Shown one piece after another: positions 1 to 4,361 of a DNA stretch of 6,925 nt. Each line of letters begins with the position of its first letter. Positions within the stretch are counted from its first letter, which is position 1. Location of the stretch: positions 1-6,925 of the forward strand of contig JAKEGI010000112.1 of assembly GCA_022615595.1 (NCBI GenBank), in the 5' to 3' direction. The position numbers were made by a program, and so were the translations under genes. The DNA is from Bacteroidales bacterium. GTDB lineage: Bacteria > Bacteroidota > Bacteroidia > Bacteroidales > VadinHA17. The notes beneath the pieces are model-generated. The model ran no database searches and was not told the origin of the DNA. It was given only the letters and a program-made list of their open reading frames with translations.

Positions 1-692
1 AGATGTTCAGGCAGCGGTTCAGGGTTATGTGGAAATAGTCCTGTGGGTTCGCAATAGAGTTCAATTACCTTTTCTGCACCGAGAGCTTTAAGCAGTGCCG
101 GTATGGCCACTCCTCCAACCGAACTGACGGCATCTACAGCAACCACAAAGCGGGCCTCTCTGATAGCCTTTGTGTCAACAAGTGGCATCTTCAGCACAGC
201 CTCAATATGCCTCTCTGTCCACCCGGTCTCATTTGTCTGTGTGCCCAGCTTGTCATACCCGGCAAACTCATAATCTTCTCTTTCGGCAATTTCAAGCACC
301 ATCCTTCCGTCAGCATCACTCAGGAACTCCCCTGCCTCATTGAGGAGCTTGAGGGCATTCCACTGTGCCGGATTATGACTGGCAGTAAGGATTATCCCTC
401 CGCCGGCCCTGAGGGCCGTTACCGCCATCTCCACAGTTGGCGTTGTCACCAGCCCGATGTCAATCACATTGAGCCCTACAGACCGCAGTGATGCATTCAC
501 CAGTGCGGCGACAATCTCACCCGAGACGCGTGCGTCACGCCCCGTAACAACAGTCGCTGAACCTGCGTTTCTCCTTCTGAGCCAGGTTCCGTATGCAGAT
601 GCGAACCTTGTGATGTCAATGGGGGTAAGTGATTCGCCGGGCTTGCCTCCGATGGTTCCCCTGATACCTGAAATTGATTTGATTAAGGTCAT
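1..692 (-). CDS. glmM: Phosphoglucosamine mutase (alpha-D-phosphohexomutase family), N-terminal part
   Basis: Seen: translating the minus strand from the ATG at 692-690 gives 230 codons open to the left edge, so the C-terminal half or more is missing. The protein starts MTLIKSISGIRGT and carries the active-site phosphoserine loop TASHNP at residues 103-108 (Ser105), followed by QWNALKLLN. An early GRDAR motif sits at 51-55 and a domain II start (VVAVDAVSSVGG) at about 183-194. The visible end reads GLFPHNPEPLPEH, typical just before the metal-binding loop, which lies off-window. Known: the family isomerises hexose 6-phosphates to 1-phosphates in the cytoplasm; GlmM makes GlcN-1-P for UDP-GlcNAc, hence peptidoglycan and LPS. 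The start is the first Met and matches the usual N-terminus of Bacteroidota members. It is divergent from rluB. The missing sugar-specificity loop leaves phosphomannomutase or phosphoglucomutase as alternatives. Confidence 0.9.
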   Translation of the reverse strand, partial: MTLIKSISGIRGTIGGKPGESLTPIDITRFASAYGTWLRRRNAGSATVVTGRDARVSGEIVAALVNASLRSVGLNVIDIGLVTTPTVEMAVTALRAGGGIILTASHNPAQWNALKLLNEAGEFLSDADGRMVLEIAEREDYEFAGYDKLGTQTNETGWTERHIEAVLKMPLVDTKAIREARFVVAVDAVSSVGGVAIPALLKALGAEKVIELYCEPTGLFPHNPEPLPEH

Positions 693-760
693 TTCTCAGT
701 ATAGTATTTAGCTCCGGCAAAGGTGCAAAAAAGATCTCGGAGAAAACCGGTAAATAGTTG

Positions 761-768
761 TAAATTTG
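761..768 (+). promoter_or_regulatory. Candidate Bacteroidota -7 promoter element upstream of the rluB-era-der cluster
   Basis: TAAATTTG matches the Bacteroidota -7 consensus TAnnTTTG exactly and lies 19 bp before the rluB ATG. That would put transcription start near 775 with a very short leader. No convincing TTTG/TTG -33 element is visible at the expected distance (about 737-742), so this is a one-box prediction. The location in the only divergent intergenic region of the window supports it. Confidence 0.45.
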
Positions 769-787
769 CACGCTGAAAAGAAACACA

Positions 788-1582
788 ATGGAAAGAAAGC
801 CGGAAAGGTCAGAGGGCAGAAAACCTGCCAGAAGAGTCAAGGCACCTGCCAAATCTGCTGTCGAAGAACTGATAAGACTGAATAAATTCATTGCCAACAG
901 CGGTGTATGCGCCAGGCGTGAAGCCGATGAACTGATCAGGATGGGTTATATCCTGGTGAACGGCAAGAAGGTCACAGAACTCGGAACAAAAGTAAAATCC
1001 ACTGATACTGTTACATATAAAGGTAAAGATCTTACACCCGGGAAGAAAGTCTATATCCTTATGAACAAACCAAAAGGATACGTCACTACAGTTAAAGACC
1101 CGCATGCTGAGTTCACCGTTCTTGACCTGGTGAAGGATGCAACCTCCGAGAGGATTTATCCGGTCGGCAGACTTGACAAGAACACGACAGGAGTGTTGTT
1201 GCTCACCAATGACGGCGACCTGGCAGGAAAGCTCACACACCCGAAATACGGAGCCGTGAAAGTATACCATGTTCATACTGACAATGCCGTCACGAGGAAT
1301 GACCTTGAGGCAATGGTCAATGGGGTGGAGCTTGAGGAGGGAACGGTAGGTGCAGATGCTGTTTCTTATCCTGATCCGGATGATCACACACAGGTGGGAC
1401 TTGAGATTCATTCAGGCCAGAACAGGGTTGTAAGGCGGATATTCGAAAAACTGGGGTACCGGGTAAGGAAGCTTGACCGGGTAAGCTTTGCAGGCCTGAC
1501 GAAGAAGAATCTTCAGAGGGGCACATGGAGACACCTTACCCCTAAGGAAGTGAGCATGCTTAAGAGAGGGATTTTTAAATAG
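788..1582 (+). CDS. rluB: 23S rRNA pseudouridine synthase, RluB/RsuA family
   Basis: Seen: 264 residues. A basic, Lys/Arg-rich tail (about 1-27) precedes an S4 RNA-binding domain (about 29-76; RLNKFIANSGVCARREADE). The catalytic domain carries MNKPKGYVTT (92-101) and the signature GRLDKNTTGVLLLTNDG, with catalytic Asp120. The C-terminal part has HSGQNRVVRRIFEKLGY, the RsuA/RluB-type RNA-contact segment. Known: these enzymes convert a specific uridine to pseudouridine; E. coli RluB acts on U2605 of 23S rRNA, in the peptidyl transferase region. The length fits the family. It is the first gene of a plus-strand cluster, ending 13 bp before era, so co-transcription is likely. There is no Shine-Dalgarno; the region before the ATG is A-rich, as usual in Bacteroidota. 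Family membership is certain; the exact site (RluB versus RluE/RluF/RsuA) is inferred from overall resemblance. Confidence 0.92.
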   Translation: MERKPERSEGRKPARRVKAPAKSAVEELIRLNKFIANSGVCARREADELIRMGYILVNGKKVTELGTKVKSTDTVTYKGKDLTPGKKVYILMNKPKGYVTTVKDPHAEFTVLDLVKDATSERIYPVGRLDKNTTGVLLLTNDGDLAGKLTHPKYGAVKVYHVHTDNAVTRNDLEAMVNGVELEEGTVGADAVSYPDPDDHTQVGLEIHSGQNRVVRRIFEKLGYRVRKLDRVSFAGLTKKNLQRGTWRHLTPKEVSMLKRGIFK

Positions 1583-1595
1583 ATCTTGTATCAAT

Positions 1596-2474
1596 ATGGG
1601 GCATAAATCGGGATTCGTAAATATTCTGGGCAATCCCAATGTGGGGAAGTCCACGCTGATGAACCTGCTTGTCGGGGAGCCTCTTTCTGTTATCACACCC
1701 AAGGCACAGACCACACGTCACAGGATAATGGGAATTCTGTCAGGTGACGATTACCAGGTTGTTTATTCAGACACTCCCGGCATCCTGAACCCGAAGTACA
1801 GGCTGCAGTCTGCCATGATGCACTCGGTTGAGTCAGCACTCGATGATGCTGACCTGATACTTTATGTGACCGATGTTGTTGAGAGCATCTCAAAGCATGA
1901 GGAGCATCTGAGGCGAATAATCGCTTCTCCTGTTCCGAAGATCATTGTAATCAACAAGATAGACCTCACTACCCAGCCTCAGCTGGAAGGAATCGTAGGC
2001 CGTTGGGCGGAAACAGCTCCCGGAGTTCCGATACTTCCTGTCTCTGCAATAAATAAATTCAACACCGGCCTGCTGCTCCGCGAGATACTCAACCTCCTCC
2101 CTGAAGGGCCTCCTTACTTCCCCAAAGATCAGCTCACCGACCGATATGAGAGGTTCTTTGTTTCCGAGATCATCAGAGGTAAGATCCTTGAAACTTACCA
2201 GAAGGAGATACCCTATTCGGTGGAAGTGGAAATAGAGAGCTTTAAGGATGAGGGCTCTCTTGTCAGGATTGGAGCAGTGATCTATGTTGCGCGCGACAGT
2301 CAGAAAGGAATTATCATCGGTCACAAAGGTTCGATGCTCAAGCGTGTCGGTACTGGTGCAAGGAAGGAGACTGAGGCATTTCTGGGGAAAAAGGTTTTCA
2401 TGGAAATCTATGTAAAGGTTGCCCGTGAATGGCGTGACAATCCCCGTATGTTGAAGAAATTTGGATACTTATAG
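1596..2474 (+). CDS. era: GTPase Era, ribosome 30S assembly factor
   Basis: Seen: 292 residues, normal for Era. The G domain has G1 GNPNVGKST (12-20), G2 TTRH (39-42), G3 DTPG (59-62), G4 NKID (120-123) and G5 SAI (150-152). A C-terminal KH domain follows (about 200-292) with the GHKG loop at 242-245 and the characteristic ending DNPRMLKKFGYL. Known: Era binds the 3' end of 16S rRNA through its KH domain and acts as a GTP-dependent checkpoint in small-subunit maturation, at the cytoplasm/membrane interface. All nucleotide-binding motifs are intact. The start is the first in-frame ATG after the rluB stop, 13 bp downstream, and leaves the usual short N-terminus before G1. It is followed 13 bp later by der, a GTPase for the other subunit. 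Confidence 0.97.
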   Translation: MGHKSGFVNILGNPNVGKSTLMNLLVGEPLSVITPKAQTTRHRIMGILSGDDYQVVYSDTPGILNPKYRLQSAMMHSVESALDDADLILYVTDVVESISKHEEHLRRIIASPVPKIIVINKIDLTTQPQLEGIVGRWAETAPGVPILPVSAINKFNTGLLLREILNLLPEGPPYFPKDQLTDRYERFFVSEIIRGKILETYQKEIPYSVEVEIESFKDEGSLVRIGAVIYVARDSQKGIIIGHKGSMLKRVGTGARKETEAFLGKKVFMEIYVKVAREWRDNPRMLKKFGYL

Positions 2475-2487
2475 TCTATACTGAATA

Positions 2488-3792
2488 ATGAGCAAGATAG
2501 CAGCAATTGTCGGAAGGCCGAACGTGGGCAAATCAACCCTCTTCAACAGAATGACGGAAAGTCGTTCAGCCATAGTGAACGAAGAGAGCGGTGTAACCCG
2601 TGACAGGCATTACGGAAAGGTGGTCTGGAACGGGGTGGAATTCTCAGTTGTAGATACGGGCGGCTATGTTGAAAACTCTGAAGATATTTTCGAGAGTGAG
2701 ATAAACAGGCAGGTGAAGCTGGCCATCAGTGAGGCTGACGTGATACTCTTCATGGTCAACGTAGAGGATGGCATACATGAACTCGACAAAGCCATTGCCG
2801 GTATGCTGAGGAGGGTTCAGAAAAAAGTCATCACGGTTGTCAATAAGGTTGACAACAATACCCGGCTTCTTGATGCCGCTGAATTCTACGGACTGGGTCT
2901 TGGCGATTATTTCTCAATCAGTTCCGTCAGCGGTTTCGGCACCGGCGAGTTGCTTGATGAAATCGTCAGGCATCTCCCCGGCACGGCCGGGGAGCCCGAG
3001 CCCGATATACCGAGGGTGGCTGTTGTAGGACGCCCCAATGTCGGTAAATCATCTCTGGCCAATGCACTCCTTGGCGAGGAGAGGAATATTGTCACACCTG
3101 TTGCAGGAACCACTAGGGATTCAATACACAGCCGGTATAAGAAATACAATGCTGAGTTCCTTCTCATAGACACGGCAGGCCTGAGAAAGAAAGCCAAGAT
3201 AGAGGAGGATATTGAATTCTATTCAATACTGAGAGCAATAAGGTCAATAGAAGAGTCAGATCTCTGTCTTCTCATGATCGATGCCACCCGCGGCCTGGAA
3301 TCACAGGATCTCAGCATCCTCAGCATAATACAGAAAAACAATAAGGGAATCATCGTTCTTGTCAATAAATGGGATCTCGTGGAGAAGGACCATCAAAGCA
3401 CGAAAAAGCTTGAGGATGAGATCAGGGAACGGACAGCGCCTTTTACTGACTATCCTATTCTGTTCATCTCAGTCCTGAACAAGCAGAGGATACATAAAGT
3501 GCTGGAGCTGATCCAGAAGGTCTTCGAAAACAGATCCCGCAAGATCTCCACTTCAAAACTGAATGAAGTAATGCTTCAGTACATCGCTGAAACGCCACCA
3601 CCTTCATTAAAGGGTAAGCATATCAAGATAAAATACATCACACAACTGCCATCGGCTTATCCGGCCTTTGCTATTTTCTGCAATTTTCCGCAGTACATCA
3701 AAGATCCGTATATGCGATTTATTGAGAACAGGATGAGAGAGAGTTTTGAGCTTTCTGGCGTGCCTATAAAGATCTTTTTCAGAAAAAAATAG
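2488..3792 (+). CDS. der: Double-domain GTPase Der (EngA), 50S assembly factor
   Basis: Seen: 434 residues, the standard length, with two tandem G domains and a C-terminal KH-like domain. Domain 1: GRPNVGKST (9-17), GVTRDR (35-40), DTGG (56-59), NKVD (119-122). Domain 2: GRPNVGKSS (181-189), TTRD (208-211), DTAG (228-231), NKWD (293-296). The domains are joined by an acidic linker with EPEPD near 169-173. The KH-like part spans about 353-434 and ends in a basic FFRKK tail. Known: Der is an essential GTPase that binds the large subunit late in its maturation. The G5 of domain 2 reads ISVLNKQ where ISAL is common, a mild change unlikely to abolish function. It starts 13 bp after era, so the two are probably co-transcribed. 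The next gene lies 44 bp downstream. Confidence 0.97.
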   Translation: MSKIAAIVGRPNVGKSTLFNRMTESRSAIVNEESGVTRDRHYGKVVWNGVEFSVVDTGGYVENSEDIFESEINRQVKLAISEADVILFMVNVEDGIHELDKAIAGMLRRVQKKVITVVNKVDNNTRLLDAAEFYGLGLGDYFSISSVSGFGTGELLDEIVRHLPGTAGEPEPDIPRVAVVGRPNVGKSSLANALLGEERNIVTPVAGTTRDSIHSRYKKYNAEFLLIDTAGLRKKAKIEEDIEFYSILRAIRSIEESDLCLLMIDATRGLESQDLSILSIIQKNNKGIIVLVNKWDLVEKDHQSTKKLEDEIRERTAPFTDYPILFISVLNKQRIHKVLELIQKVFENRSRKISTSKLNEVMLQYIAETPPPSLKGKHIKIKYITQLPSAYPAFAIFCNFPQYIKDPYMRFIENRMRESFELSGVPIKIFFRKK

Positions 3793-3793
3793 G

Positions 3794-3801
3794 TAGATTT
3801 G
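3794..3801 (+). promoter_or_regulatory. Candidate -7 promoter element for the lipoprotein gene
   Basis: TAGATTTG matches the Bacteroidota TAnnTTTG -7 consensus exactly. It starts one base after the der stop codon and lies 35 bp before the lipoprotein ATG. A T-rich tract (CTTTTTC, 3774-3780) sits roughly where the -33 box would be, but there is no clean TTTG. If real, the lipoprotein can be expressed apart from rluB-era-der, though read-through from der remains possible because no terminator hairpin is visible between them. Confidence 0.4.
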
Positions 3802-3836
3802 GTGTGATTTTTGATGGTAAGAGCTGAGATACAGGT

Positions 3837-4358
3837 ATGAGAAGATCATATATTATACTGGCGGTACTTCTTTTTTTTGCACTGGGATCTTGTATTAAGA
3901 TCGAGAAGCTGCCGCCTGAGCCGATGATAGATTTCAGGGAGTTTACCCTTTCTGACTCAACCGATATCCTCGGCAATCCTGTCAGGGTTGGAAAACTTAC
4001 ATTTTATTTTGAGGACGGCGACGGTGACCTTGGGCTGCCACAGCCTGATTCAGACCTCTCAGAAGAAGAGAGCAACCTCTTTCTTAAGCTTTACCGCAAA
4101 ACTGACGGTATATTTGAGCTTGTCGGACCAACCGAACCACTCTATCCTTCAGAATACCGCATCCCTCAGATGGTGGTTCCGAGCCAGAACAGGATACTGA
4201 AAGGCACCATTGATGTCAGTATGATCTATTTCCTGTATGATCCTCACGACACTCTTTACTATGATTTCTGGGTAAGAGACCGTAGCGGGAATGAAAGCAA
4301 TACAGAATCTACATGCGTGATTGTACTCGGTGATTCCGGTCCTTGCAAAGATTTGTGA
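3837..4358 (+). CDS. Small lipoprotein of unknown function with an acidic DGDGD loop
   Basis: Seen: 173 residues. A type II signal peptide (MRR, hydrophobic core IILAVLLFFAL) ends in the lipobox LGSC, with lipidated Cys19. The mature protein has no further membrane segment. It carries FEDGDGDLG (58-66) with Asp60/62/64, spaced like a DxDxD calcium-type loop, then an acidic stretch (DSDLSEEE, 71-78). Near the C-terminus is a beta-rich segment YYDFWVRDRSGNES, with Cys160 and Cys170 able to form a disulfide. Known: similar lipoproteins with a DGDGD-type loop are common in Bacteroidota and have no assigned function. Residues after the Cys (IKIEK) are only weakly acidic, so surface export by the Bacteroidota export signal is uncertain. 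It is downstream of der on the same strand, and its stop abuts the stop of the opposing sensor gene. The gene is well supported; its role is not known. Confidence 0.85.
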   Translation: MRRSYIILAVLLFFALGSCIKIEKLPPEPMIDFREFTLSDSTDILGNPVRVGKLTFYFEDGDGDLGLPQPDSDLSEEESNLFLKLYRKTDGIFELVGPTEPLYPSEYRIPQMVVPSQNRILKGTIDVSMIYFLYDPHDTLYYDFWVRDRSGNESNTESTCVIVLGDSGPCKDL

Positions 4359-4361
4359 TCA
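4356..4361. other. Abutting convergent stop codons (TGATCA)
   Basis: The plus-strand lipoprotein stop TGA (4356-4358) is followed immediately by the reverse complement of the minus-strand stop TGA (4359-4361), forming the palindrome TGATCA. There is no intergenic DNA between the two genes, so any terminator must lie inside the opposing coding sequence. No GC-rich hairpin followed by a T tract is visible here on either strand. Confidence 0.9.

Noticed and set aside
207..711. Two overlapping plus-strand open frames (207-491 and 457-711)
   Set aside because: They lie antisense to the GlmM-like reading frame, which has a clear TASHNP active site. Their translations are low-complexity, Pro/Ser-rich and match no family I recognise.
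712..742. Inverted repeat CTCCG/CGGAG in the divergent region
   Set aside because: It has only 5 bp of stem and a 21-nt loop, with no flanking T tract and no known operator shape. This is expected by chance.
616..897. Minus-strand open frame spanning the divergent intergenic region, with a hydrophobic N-terminus
   Set aside because: It overlaps both the 5' end of glmM in another frame and the start of rluB on the other strand. The hydrophobic look comes from reading Lys/Ala-rich rluB codons in reverse.
809..1411. Minus-strand open frame of 200 codons
   Set aside because: It is entirely antisense to the pseudouridine synthase with intact catalytic and S4 motifs, and its translation shows no domain signature. 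It is a shadow of codon bias.
1890..2324. Minus-strand open frame of 144 codons
   Set aside because: It is antisense to the G4-KH part of Era and has no recognisable motif.
3793..3836. Terminator between der and the lipoprotein gene
   Set aside because: There is no GC-rich stem, only A- and T-rich runs, so the two genes may be read through.
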